A stretch of DNA of 64,000 nt from Albula goreensis (taxonomy: Eukaryota > Chordata > Actinopteri > Albuliformes > Albulidae), in NCBI GenBank assembly GCA_022829145.1, contig CM040749.1, forward strand, positions 19,987,987 to 20,051,986. Reading direction: 5' to 3'. The stretch's first letter is position 1; each line of letters starts with the position of its first letter. A model generated the notes under the pieces. It was given only the letters and a program-made list of their open reading frames with translations, was not told the DNA's origin and did no database searches. The translations under genes were made by a program, and so were the position numbers. Below are positions 9,701-18,284 of this stretch, piece by piece.

Positions 9701-11216
9701 GCACAGAGCCCGATGCAAACTGGCTCACCATCTTCTGTGAAGTGTGCCGTGGAAGTCAAACTGAACTCAACCGAACTGGTTGATTTCCCGGTAGCCCATC
9801 CTGCTGGCTTCAGGAGGAGAATGCTGTAAGCATGTGACTCCTGTCATTCATGTGACAGCTATTCTGGCTTCTTTCCACACTGCAGATGACCACTTATTAC
9901 ATACTCTTTTTATCATATGAGGCAAAAAATGTTCTTCATCATCATTTCTTGGCAAAGCAGGACCTATTGTTCCTTGCCAGTGGTGTGACAAGATCTCAAA
10001 ACACCCAATCTCAGGTCTCACGCTTGGCTTTCAGTGCAAGCATCCTTACATCATGAGCTACTCAGTGGCCCCATACTATATTTGTTGAATAGGTACTATG
10101 CGAATAGGAAAATTTTGTGAATGACATGAAAGCAACAATGGTGGTGTGTTGGGACACATTTCAGTATGTGACAATGATATGGTAATACTGTAGTGTTAGT
10201 CATCTCTCATTCTGTTGACATAGATATAAAGGTATGGTACTGGATTGTTAATTATTCAGTATATGTCAGTGGTAGTGCTTGGTGAATTGCTCAGCTTACA
10301 GTGTTCTTGGTGTCATAGCAGTGGATGGATGCCTGGAGAACTCCCCGAACACGGCCAAATTCAGCAGGGAGTTCCAGCAGCAGCAGCGCCGGTTTGATCT
10401 GGAACATGACTACCCAATGCTGGCCAAGTGGGTAAGTAAGGAGTGGGTGGAGGAGTCTGCGGGGACTCAAACATGCTCATCATCACTTCTGCACGGCTCT
10501 CTCAACTGAGCTCAAAACATATTCATAGGTAGGTGATTAATAATTTTCCATGTGGCCCCAACTGTAACAAAAAGCCATGGGGCTTAGTGCCTTTAAACTA
10601 TAGTGAATGTGCAGTAGCTTTCGCTCTCCTGTAAGGGTGGTCTGTCAGATGCGATAACCACACTATGTTGTTCACTTACTACTGTGCTGTGTGATTGCAT
10701 TTAATGGCTGTTTTTGGATATTTACTGCGTGAATCTGCTCGAAAATTCTTCAATTGTGTCTGTTATCCCCCATAAAGTCTTGGCTGCTATTTTCTTTCAG
10801 AACAAGGAGATGCTGTATGAGAAACTGAAGGGTGGAGCAAGCAGAAAAAAGAGGGTACTCATGTCATTTTAGTCTTTATTTTTAGGCAAAACTGTTTCTT
10901 GATTGGCAGTGACACATGCCCAGGGGGCACTGTAACCACTCTGCAACAAACTGTGTCCTCAGGATTCTGCATTCTCAGGCTCTACATTTAAGCTCATAAG
11001 TGATCATCTAATTCTGTCCAAACTTAGCATAAGACTTTTTCTTTTCTAGACTTTTTTTCTTCATAAATTTATGCTAACACTACCCATTCAAATTTGTTCC
11101 AGAGTGCCAATCCATATTTGATGGGACAGAGACTGGAAAAGGTGGTGGCTAAGAAATCTGTCCCTCATTTCTCAGAAGATGATGATTCAAGCATCACCAG
11201 TACTAAAAGTGGATGA
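3751..11216 (+). CDS. SCG5: SCG5 (neuroendocrine protein 7B2, secretogranin V): whole spliced gene
   Basis: Secretory chaperone that binds proprotein convertase 2 (PCSK2) in the regulated secretory pathway; its C-terminal peptide inhibits the enzyme until the two are separated. Joined coding exons are 3751-3753, 4628-4859, 7206-7355, 10319-10431, 10801-10854 and 11103-11216, giving 221 residues against 212 in human. In order: a hydrophobic signal peptide (about residues 6-27); [41 protein letters not shown]; the PC2-binding proline-rich segment [12 protein letters not shown]; the second conserved cysteine in DGCLEN; SREFQ and [13 protein letters not shown]; a furin-type site RKKR; and the inhibitory C-terminal peptide [18 protein letters not shown], with the key Lys-Lys pair, then SVPHFS. 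The acidic/serine tail after PHFS is longer than in mammals. All intron phases are consistent. The gene sits head-to-tail between ARHGAP11A and GREM1 as in other vertebrates. Confidence 0.96.
3754..4627 (+). other. SCG5 intron 1
   Basis: An 874-base AT-rich intron with a clear donor (gtaagat) and acceptor (gtcaattcag). I see no repeat, RNA gene or open frame worth calling. Confidence 0.6.
4628..4859 (+). CDS. SCG5: SCG5 exon 2 (signal peptide and N-terminal region)
   Basis: Encodes TTAV, then an in-frame second ATG at 4640, the hydrophobic core [13 protein letters not shown] and the conserved [20 protein letters not shown] segment. It ends one base into a glycine codon before donor gtggat. 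If the exon 1 ATG were not used, the ATG at 4640 would still give an intact signal peptide. Confidence 0.95.
4860..7205 (+). other. SCG5 intron 2
   Basis: A 2.35-kb AT-rich intron. It holds a 12-bp perfect inverted repeat (5608-5637) and nothing else clear. Short open frames here, for example near 5832-6041, have no recognisable similarity or splice context. Confidence 0.6.
5608..5637. repeat. Short perfect inverted repeat (12-bp arms, 6-bp loop)
   Basis: TGCTGAAACCAG at 5608-5619 is mirrored by CTGGTTTCAGCA at 5626-5637. The shape recalls the ends of fish hairpin-type miniature elements, but no longer element is visible around it. Confidence 0.5.
7206..7355 (+). CDS. SCG5: SCG5 exon 3 (PC2-binding proline-rich region)
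   Basis: A 150-base exon between acceptor ccccaccag and donor gacag|gtagg. It encodes [19 protein letters not shown], then [11 protein letters not shown], then [13 protein letters not shown]. The last is the polyproline segment known to contact proPC2, with the first conserved cysteine. Confidence 0.96.
8334..8445. repeat. ACT/AAT triplet microsatellite, degenerate
   Basis: Imperfect runs of ACT, AAC and AAT triplets inside SCG5 intron 3. The derived open frame on the minus strand (poly-Val/Leu) is an artefact of this repeat. Confidence 0.8.
9930..10075 (-). mobile_element. Possible tRNA-derived SINE head
   Basis: Read on the minus strand from about 10073, the sequence begins GGGGCCACTGAGTAGCTCA and continues with GTGAGACCTGAGAT about 30 bases later. 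The words resemble the A box (TAGCTCA-type) and a degraded B box of a tRNA-related promoter. There is no clear poly-A or simple-repeat tail, and I cannot name a family. Chance similarity is possible. Confidence 0.3.
10319..10431 (+). CDS. SCG5: SCG5 exon 4
   Basis: Encodes (A)[19 protein letters not shown], a Gln/Arg run, and [13 protein letters not shown], ending in phase 0 before a strong donor (gtaagtaag). The acceptor is a tandem NAGNAG (tagcag). Use of the first AG (exon from 10319) adds one alanine and matches the residue count of mammalian 7B2; use of the second (exon from 10322) removes it. Confidence 0.95.
10432..10800 (+). other. SCG5 intron 4
   Basis: A 369-base intron with a consensus donor and a strong polypyrimidine tract and acceptor (ttttctttcag). 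Nothing else is seen. Confidence 0.7.
10801..10854 (+). CDS. SCG5: SCG5 exon 5 (furin-type cleavage site)
   Basis: A 54-base exon encoding [18 protein letters not shown], which ends in the basic RKKR cleavage site that separates the chaperone domain from the inhibitory C-terminal peptide. The donor is the weaker gtactc. Confidence 0.93.
10855..11102 (+). other. SCG5 intron 5
   Basis: A 248-base intron ending in aatttgttccag. No other signal. Confidence 0.65.
11103..11216 (+). CDS. SCG5: SCG5 exon 6 (C-terminal inhibitory peptide)
   Basis: Encodes [24 protein letters not shown] and the tail [13 protein letters not shown], then TGA. The VVAKKSV block with its Lys-Lys pair is the known PC2-inhibitory motif. 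The tail is about seven residues longer than the mammalian DEDKDPE ending. Confidence 0.95.
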   Translation, partial: SANPYLMGQRLEKVVAKKSVPHFSEDDDSSITSTKSG

Positions 11217-11655
11217 ACCAGTCCCAGGACTGTACACCCCATTCTGTAAGACTGTAACAAGGAATGACTTTTGGGGGGTCTTGTCAACATAACTACCCAA
11301 CAAAAAAAGGTTATAAATATGTATATACTATATGTGTCATGATTAGTCATAACCAATAAACCATCCTTACTGTAATTATGTAACTACATAATCTATAGCT
11401 TTTACTTTCACTGTAATAATACTTAAACCTTCCTACGAGCAATAGCAGCTTTACATATAAGCAATTTTAAACAAATTCCTTCAATCCATCTGTCATATCG
11501 CAGTTGACTCCTAAACCACTAGTTATTTACCGTCTTGTTCTCTTCCTGTATTACTCACTATTCTTCTGCTTGTATTTTAGCAGTGCGATCCTTCCTCTGT
11601 GTATGTGAGCGCTGTAACTTTTGTTGGGTCCAATAAAAAATGCAATTGATAATGT
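11217..11655 (+). other. SCG5: SCG5 3' UTR
   Basis: Two AATAAA signals, at 11355-11360 and 11632-11637, allow short and long 3' ends. A GT-containing stretch (gataatgtgcacatctgg) follows the second signal, making it the stronger candidate. Confidence 0.55.
11632..11637 (+). terminator. SCG5: Distal polyadenylation signal of SCG5
   Basis: AATAAA about 0.42 kb after the stop codon; a proximal alternative lies at 11355-11360. Confidence 0.5.
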
Positions 11656-13063
11656 GCACATCTGGCCTAGTGGAGAAGAGTTATGGATTTATTTTTTTGC
11701 TATTAAGGATATGAGTGTGAGTGTTATGCCACAATATGGATAATGTTTTGTGTCTGCACCCTGGGTATTCTGTGTGAGAGTGCTCTATGGGGTGATCTCA
11801 GCATAGGGGAAATGACTGGTAACCATATGTTGAGCATATGGGTACATTAAGACTGCTATGGATTTTGAAAGGAAAAATAGAGGAGGAGGTTGTAGGGTTT
11901 TTTCTGAAAGGCACCTTTGCCAAACAGGTAACTGTTGTTGAGAATTATTGCACACTTTTATGCCAAAAGCTTTCCAGGACAAAACTGATTTTTCCATACT
12001 ACTAACATAGTATGAATTACTACAACAAAACAATAGCAAATATTTGCTAATATTATACAGCATGTGGCAAGGACCACTCTAATTGAAAATATTTAGTTTC
12101 AAAATTGTCTTCAACCTAAAGTATATTATATTGATATTGAAAATCTTCAATGTTGCAGGAAAACTGAGGTTGTCCTTTAAAAAATGCAGCAGTCTAACTG
12201 CAGTACTTTACAATAATATCACCAAATAATCAATTCAATGCCTTCCACAGCATCTGAAATATGCAGTCTTTACACCAACTGATTCACAGTCTGCTTCAAA
12301 CCTTTCAAAAGGCCTGAGGATTCTATACATGCATGTGAAAATAATACTGTATGCATTACATTATTTAAATATTACCCAATTTGAAAGTAAAATTGGAAAT
12401 GTTTCCCACAGTAACCTGGAAGTGGCCATGATTGCCCTTACAGAATATAATGCACACTGCTACATATCAGTTTCAATTCGAGTCGCTTTTGATTACTGTA
12501 CATGTCATATGTGTATAAAATACTACTATGCGAAGCTACCTCTGGGGAGGAATTCTTGAAAATGCCAACTGTATTAAAACATATATAGTTTCATTCATTA
12601 AACCTATAAAAATTCTCCGAATGGAAATGTGCTGGATATTGCGAGGTTTTTGAAAGGAAACCATCTTTAAAAAAAAAGCAGTTAGAAATCTGGGGAAAAA
12701 TTGGAAGCGAAAGTACCCTTGGCGGTTCCAAGAAATGGAAGTAGTTTTGGCATTTTTCCTTAAGACTGATGTTCGTGACAGATATTATTCACCGTAGAAT
12801 TCTGATACAAGATCAAATAATACTACATAGCTTTGTGTATTAGATTTTGTAATCCCTGACCCGTTGATTCAGTTGAAGCAAGAATAATGAGTAAACTTTT
12901 GTGTGCGCTATTAAGACCCAAATAAAGGATCAACCGCGTAAATGAAGTTCATATTACAAAGATGAAAAAGTAAGGCGATGTGATCAAAGCTAAATACTAT
13001 CATTCACTTATTATTGGCGAAACATTTGACGGGAACAATAATACTAATAATAATAATGTAGAG

Positions 13064-13160
13064 AAATTGTGTCGGCCTTATCTTTTCTCTGTAATAGTAA
13101 TAACAATAAAATGGTCAGAATTAATATTATTGTAGAGGAAAGATAAGGCGGACACAATTT
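13064..13160. repeat. Long imperfect inverted repeat (about 40-bp arms, 17-bp loop)
   Basis: The arm 13064-13103 (starting AAATTGTGTCGGCCTTATCT) pairs with 13121-13160 in reverse complement, with only a few mismatches. The transcript of either strand would fold into a hairpin of about 97 bases. It could be a miniature inverted-repeat element, a relic of a template switch, or a small-RNA hairpin. It lies about 0.7-0.8 kb upstream of the GREM1 TATA-like box. Confidence 0.75.
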
Positions 13161-13357
13161 CTTTCTTCTGACCAGAAAAACGCATTTTAAAGATACACAA
13201 TATCTTTTTATACAAGCAAATGACACATATAATACACATGTTGTCTTTGACTACAAACATATAAGCGGTATTTCTCAGTTGCACTTGTCTTTACCATTTC
13301 TTGAACATATTGTTCACAGGGCTAAAAACAAGTTAGTAAGTCTTTTCCTTGGAGATT

Positions 13358-13359
<2 letters not shown>

Positions 13360-13391
<32 letters not shown>
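13360..13391. repeat. (TA)n microsatellite
   Basis: About 15-16 uninterrupted TA units. Confidence 0.9.
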
Positions 13392-13395
<4 letters not shown>

Positions 13396-13797
13396 GCTTT
13401 CATCCTCATTTTGAAATTTTTTTCATCCTCATTTTGCTCATTTTGTACGGAAATATACTTTTGTATACTACACTTTCAATTATCTAATTTAACCAATTTT
13501 CAATAGACTTAAATAGATTCACATCAATTAAAAGAGATCTGACGCATCGCAGAACAAAAATTAAATATTTCACAAAAAAATATAAAACTCTTTGTTATTC
13601 TATACAATGAATCTTAAAGGTGTGGCGTTCTGAACACATCAGTGGAATTCTAGACTCATACGAAATCCCTGACGAACTCAAGCCCCCCAACTCCCCCCAC
13701 TTACAGACACATAACAGCGTCCCGAGGACTGTTTCCCTGAAGTGGGCTCGGAGAAGTGTTGAGGGGGCGGATAGTTTGATTTTTCCTCGCATCTTGC

Positions 13798-13880
13798 CCA
13801 GCCAATAATGTGGAGGGAAGCGTTCTGCACATCTCAGCTGGCAGACATTTAAAAAGGAGACAGTCCGGCGCTGCTGCAAT
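13798..13880 (+). promoter_or_regulatory. GREM1: GREM1 core promoter
   Basis: A CCAAT word (13802-13806), a CAGCTG E-box (13835-13840) and a TATA-like TTTAAAAAG (13848-13856) are stacked in the order and spacing of a focused vertebrate promoter, placing the start site near 13880. A GC-richer flank (gagggggcgg, around 13760-13770) lies just upstream. The inferred exon 1 and its donor follow directly. Confidence 0.6.
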
Positions 13881-14057
13881 TTGTACTAAACCCTGTCTCC
13901 CTTTCTATGGAATCGTTAGCAACTTCAGACTCCCACAAGCGCATACCCCCACTGTTGTACAGTCCACACGTTTAGCTTCATCTTTCCTTGGGAAAAGTTT
14001 GTAAAAAGAACACCTTCAGGAGACCATTTCATTTGTCTCTGTTTGGAGCATTGACAG
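13880..14057 (+). other. GREM1: GREM1 non-coding exon 1 (5' UTR)
   Basis: Begins about 25-30 bases after the TATA-like box and ends at a consensus donor (TTGACAG|gtgagt). GREM1 genes in other vertebrates have one non-coding exon before a single coding exon. The 5' edge is estimated. A 22-codon upstream open frame (13907-13975) lies inside. Confidence 0.6.
13907..13975 (+). other. Upstream open reading frame in the GREM1 5' UTR
   Basis: ATG at 13907 is followed by 21 sense codons and TAG at 13973-13975, wholly within the inferred exon 1. It has a G at +4 but no purine at -3, so initiation would be modest. It could reduce translation of Gremlin-1. Whether it is transcribed depends on the start site. 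Confidence 0.4.
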
Positions 14058-14832
14058 GTGAGTAATTTCACACATTTCTCTTTCACTTGTAAACGATAAA
14101 TTATTGTGCGCAAAAAGCTATTGCATAATACAAACGTAACAGGTGACAGACATTCAAAGCGTATTTTCTGCGTAGTCTGTTTCTTGTAGCCTAGGGTATT
14201 GCACAAATATTCAAGCTTTAGTTTAATTTTGGATTCAGTCAGAGCAACTGCACTTATATAAAAACGTGTCTCACTTCTGTATCCGTGTTCTATTGAAACT
14301 TTTCTATTTGCGCAGCTCATTTATGTGTTGAGCAGTTTGAAACGTTGCAAAGAGGTAAAAAGGCTGTTTTGTTTATGCGTTTGCTCGCATACATCTGACT
14401 ACAAAGATATACAATTTGACAATACATGCTCGGTAAAGTGATTATATTATGAGAAGTTGTAAGCAACTGAATTTGAAAATTGTTTCACACATCGCACCTT
14501 GACTGCTAACTGCTCATAACCTTTATCTTCATGTTAAGTATAGCTGTTATAATGGATAAATACAATAGTTACCGGTTCTAAACTATTACCTAGAATTCTT
14601 ATTCAAGTTTTTGTAATGTGCCACTTTGTTCTCTTTGGAGTCTATATTTTTCGAGTAATTAACCTCTTTATATATTTTAATGCATATTCTGTCACTTATA
14701 TGGAGTGACACTATGGGGACTTGGATGCTTTTAGATGAGAAATGAATAAATAAATACATGAAGACATATGTTGGATCTTGTCGCGTAAACCTTCAAATAA
14801 TATCATCTTATATTCACATTATTTCTTTCAAG
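14058..14832 (+). other. GREM1 intron 1
   Basis: A 775-base intron from gtgagt to the acceptor ttatttctttcaag. AT-rich, with no further feature seen. Confidence 0.65.
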
Positions 14833-14833
14833 A

Positions 14834-15385
14834 ATGCCCGGATCTGCGCGTGTCTTCTGTGCCATGGTCTTCATCATTGGGCTGCTCTTCTGCCCGGTGG
14901 TTAGCAAGAGGAATCGAGGTTCCCAAGGCGCCATCCCTCATCCCGACAAAAACAATCCTAACGAATCAGAGCAGCAACCGCAGCCACCGCAGGCGGGTTC
15001 TGGGTCCCGGGGGCGAGGCAGGGGGTCGGCTATGCCTGCAGAGGAGGTGCTGGAGTCTAGCCAGGAAGCCTTGCATGTCACGGAGCGCCGCTACTTGAAA
15101 CGCGACTGGTGCAAGACTCAGCCCCTTAAGCAGACTATCCACGAGGAGGGGTGTATCAGTCGCACCATCATCAATAGATTCTGCTATGGACAATGCAATT
15201 CCTTCTACATCCCGAGACATGTACGCAAGGAGGAAGGTGCCTTTCAGTCGTGTTCTTTCTGTAAGCCCAAGAGATTCACTACCATGACTTTCACTCTGAA
15301 CTGTCCGGACCAGCAGCCTCCCACTAAAAAGAAACGCGTCCAGCGCGTAAAGCAGTGCCGCTGCATTTCAATAGATCTGGACTAG
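14834..15385 (+). CDS. GREM1: GREM1 (Gremlin-1, secreted BMP antagonist), complete coding exon
   Basis: Secreted cystine-knot protein of the DAN family. It binds BMP2, BMP4 and BMP7 and blocks their receptor access, and in limb buds it links SHH and FGF signalling. The single exon encodes 183 residues (human 184). A signal peptide covers about residues 1-24 (hydrophobic core MVFIIGLLF). A variable basic/Gln-rich linker carries an N-glycosylation site NES at 43-45 and an RGRGRG stretch. From EEVLESSQEALHVTER onward the match to vertebrate gremlins is near complete. The nine DAN-domain cysteines are at 93, 107, 117, 121, 140, 143, 157, 175 and 177. The KKKR cluster at 165-168 is a likely heparin-contact site, and the protein ends CRCISIDLD. 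The start is the first ATG after the acceptor, one base into the exon. A possible alternative is GREM2, but the sequence and the neighbours fit GREM1. Confidence 0.98.
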   Translation: MPGSARVFCAMVFIIGLLFCPVVSKRNRGSQGAIPHPDKNNPNESEQQPQPPQAGSGSRGRGRGSAMPAEEVLESSQEALHVTERRYLKRDWCKTQPLKQTIHEEGCISRTIINRFCYGQCNSFYIPRHVRKEEGAFQSCSFCKPKRFTTMTFTLNCPDQQPPTKKKRVQRVKQCRCISIDLD

Positions 15386-18284
15386 ATCAATTTGTGTATT
15401 ATACTGTCCTGATTGGGCGCTTTATTTAACGACAAAGGGAAATCTTCACCCACGGCGTACCACGACATGGTTGTAAAAGGGACTTGTTTGCCCCAGCAGA
15501 ACTCTGGGAAAGTATCAGACCCACAAAAGGGGAAAGACCACGAGCGTACATGCCATATGATGTGAAGTCAATATATTGTTTTAGTAAGGAAGTCCAAGTT
15601 CGTTTAAATGCACGCAGTTTATGACCAGACTTACACAATATACATTTTTGTTTCACAATGCTGATCACCGATAGCACCAAAAAAACAAGCAGCTCATCAG
15701 GTACGACATAAGTGTGGAATGAACACATTGCAAACTATGGTTTGACATATAGCCAACTTCACTGCTGTATGCTGCCATCCGCTCTGAAGACTGTAGAACT
15801 TGGCTTGCTCATGTAAAATAGCAACATGGAAAGCCAAAGGATACAATATATCGGTATCCATTGTTTTAAACAACTGTAACTTTTTGGACGGCACCAACCA
15901 TATTCCGGAACGGGGTATGCTTTATCTTCTTCTTCCATCTGCGTATATTGTATTTTGTTTGACTTAAAATATTGTTTGAATGATTAGATAGTTTCCACTA
16001 TGTGGAATGTCTAAGAGTATAGAGCGATGATGATATTTAATGTAATTATATGACATTTGTATTAATAATACGGATGCTACTTGGATGTTTGTGAATTTCC
16101 CTTCGTCTGTTTCGTCCTGGGCCAGCTGATGTTCGGGAGAAAAATTATATACATGATTTGTAATGTGGGCTACCTGAGTTCGAAGATATTGATGGGGCCG
16201 AACTTCTATACAATTTTACATAATTGATGGTCCAATAGCTGTCTTGATTTTTATAACAGATTTCTTAAAACTTTACCGAATCCAATATAATCTTTAGAGT
16301 AACACGTGTTCTCCTTCATGTAAATGTCAATACACCACATTGTTGTACAACTTGCTGCAGGATCACAGCTTTTCCAGGACCAAATTAAAACATTGAAAAA
16401 CTTTGGCGGCAGTGAACTTTTGAGCCTTTCCTGACGCGGTTAGTCTTACTGGCGTAAAATTCACAAACCATCAGTTCCTCTTGCAGAATTTCAACACGCA
16501 AGGACACTGCAAGAGTGAGTGGATCGTAAATTATTTCGAAATTGCGAAGACTCCGATTTCATGCAGAGCATTTTATGCATCAAGTTAACCCGAAACACCA
16601 AATAAAAGACATCTTCTCTGGCGATGGCTTACTTTCTTCTCGCTCGGAGCCAACCTCTTGCTGGGTCTTTTATATGTTTCTTAGACCCTTGGATATATTT
16701 CGTCGTAAAACGATATAATTTATGGGAAAGACCACGAGAAACACGATTAAATGTCAAACGCAACAACCTTTTCAATAACCCCTTCAAAAGATGTTATCCA
16801 GGTTAACTATAGACTCTACTGGCTTACAAAACCTGCAGCAGCGATAGGTCTTCATCCCCCTTTGCTTTTAAGCAGTGCCCTACTTCAGATAATAATAAAC
16901 AAGATAATGTAGGCTATATAGGCCATTTGCTGAACATCTCTAAGTTGCAAACACCGTTTATAATGAAAATCAATTAAGTAACCAGAAAAACACATCTTAC
17001 GTTAATTATATAGTCACACGTTTGGCGCATGTTTCACGGCCTTGAATAAGACTAAACACACTTCATTCCACGAGATGGCATATCATACATACTTACATGT
17101 CCACCCGGTAGTGTACAAAGCATTTGCTATGATGAAAGTTGCCTTGACTTTGACCTAACGTAGTGAACAACTCAATTTTATTGATAAATCTAAGATATAG
17201 CGCGTGTAAAATGATAAAGGTCACTCTAGGATAGTCATACTTTTGGAGGCATCTTTCAACACAGCCTACAATAATAGGACGAGCATGAAGGTTCTTCAAA
17301 TAACCTTTAGGTAAACAAATAATAAGATGGAAGAATACCTCTAAAGGTTAAACGACTTGCATTTGAAAGACTAATTTGAGAGACTTAAACACATTATTTT
17401 TAAAATATCATCTTCTGTGGTTCGGCAAAGAGGTAGATGCCAACCGGTATAACGAAAGAGAAAATGTTCTTGTATTTCAATTGCTTATTTTGAGCACTAA
17501 TCCAAATTACGATGTCAAGGAATATCTTGGATAACGTGCTTAGTTTCACAATGGCAAACATTTTGGAACTCAATAAGCATCGAGCAGTTGGCAATGACGT
17601 TAAGCGACAGTGATTGCTAGAATCACAGTGGTAGTACAGCTCAATTTTTACTCAAAATAGGAAACAGGAACATGTATTTTGACTTAAGTAAATAAATACA
17701 TGATGATCCCACCGACGTTTATGGCAGTCCCAGTTTATCTTTACGCCACCCTCCCTTTTCCAGGATTTGCTTCCACAAGTACCAAGATTTACAAAATTTA
17801 CAAAGTTTCCAGTTTGGTGGTATGAGTCTAACATGCAAATTACAGTATTACACGCATTTGTGCGGAACACAAATTTGATTGCTGTTATCTGCCCATAATC
17901 GGTACAGATACTAGACATATAACTACAACTGATTTAATAGCTTTGTTATACGGTTTTTCTTCTGAGTGTACAAGGTATTCTCAATCTTCATTCAATGAAG
18001 TGTTTTTTGTCGTGAGTTCATTTCTACACCCAGCCACACACAGCCCCGCTCGGATTCAGCACGAGTTAAATGAGTGATTATCAAGTGTTAAGTAATTAAA
18101 CATAACAGGTAGCCTAGTTTTAATGACCTAATTTTGATATTAAACTGCATTTTGTGGACACAAAATGTAGATTCTTCTGTCAGACTACAGATTCAAAGTT
18201 GTGTTAAACTTTAGTTAACAAAAATAATCAAAATTGACACCTGTGTAATGAGGGAAAGAGACCAAAATTCATTCCGTTATTAAA
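15386..18284 (+). other. GREM1: GREM1 3' UTR and following intergenic DNA
   Basis: AT-rich, without coding potential. Candidate polyadenylation signals on the plus strand are AATAAA at 16601-16606 and 16894-16899, with further ones beyond 17.6 kb. I cannot choose the real end. Gremlin-1 mRNAs in other vertebrates have 3' UTRs of a few kb, so much of this stretch may be transcribed. Confidence 0.45.
16601..16606 (+). terminator. GREM1: Candidate GREM1 polyadenylation signal
   Basis: First canonical AATAAA after the stop codon (1.2 kb), followed by a CT/TG-rich stretch. Later signals exist, so this may be only a proximal site. Confidence 0.35.

Larger units (their letters stand above)
7356..10318 (+). 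other. SCG5 intron 3
   Basis: A 2.96-kb intron. It contains an ACT/AAT triplet-rich tract (8334-8445) and a possible tRNA-derived SINE in reverse orientation near 9930-10075. Pyrimidine-rich frames at 7739-8117 look like non-coding chance open frames. The intron ends in a tandem TAGCAG acceptor. Confidence 0.6.
11656..13797. other. SCG5-GREM1 intergenic region
   Basis: About 2.1 kb of AT-rich DNA with no gene. It holds the long imperfect hairpin at 13064-13160 and a TA dinucleotide run at 13360-13391. The stretch from about 13620 is less AT-rich and leads into the GREM1 promoter. In human the equivalent gap carries GREM1 control elements and is much longer. Confidence 0.55.

Noticed and set aside
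10634-10642. GLI-like site AGGGTGGTC in SCG5 intron 4, and similar one-mismatch words elsewhere (for example near 23956 and 47792)
   Set aside because: A 9-base word with one mismatch is expected a dozen or so times in 64 kb counting both strands, so these are at chance level without conservation.
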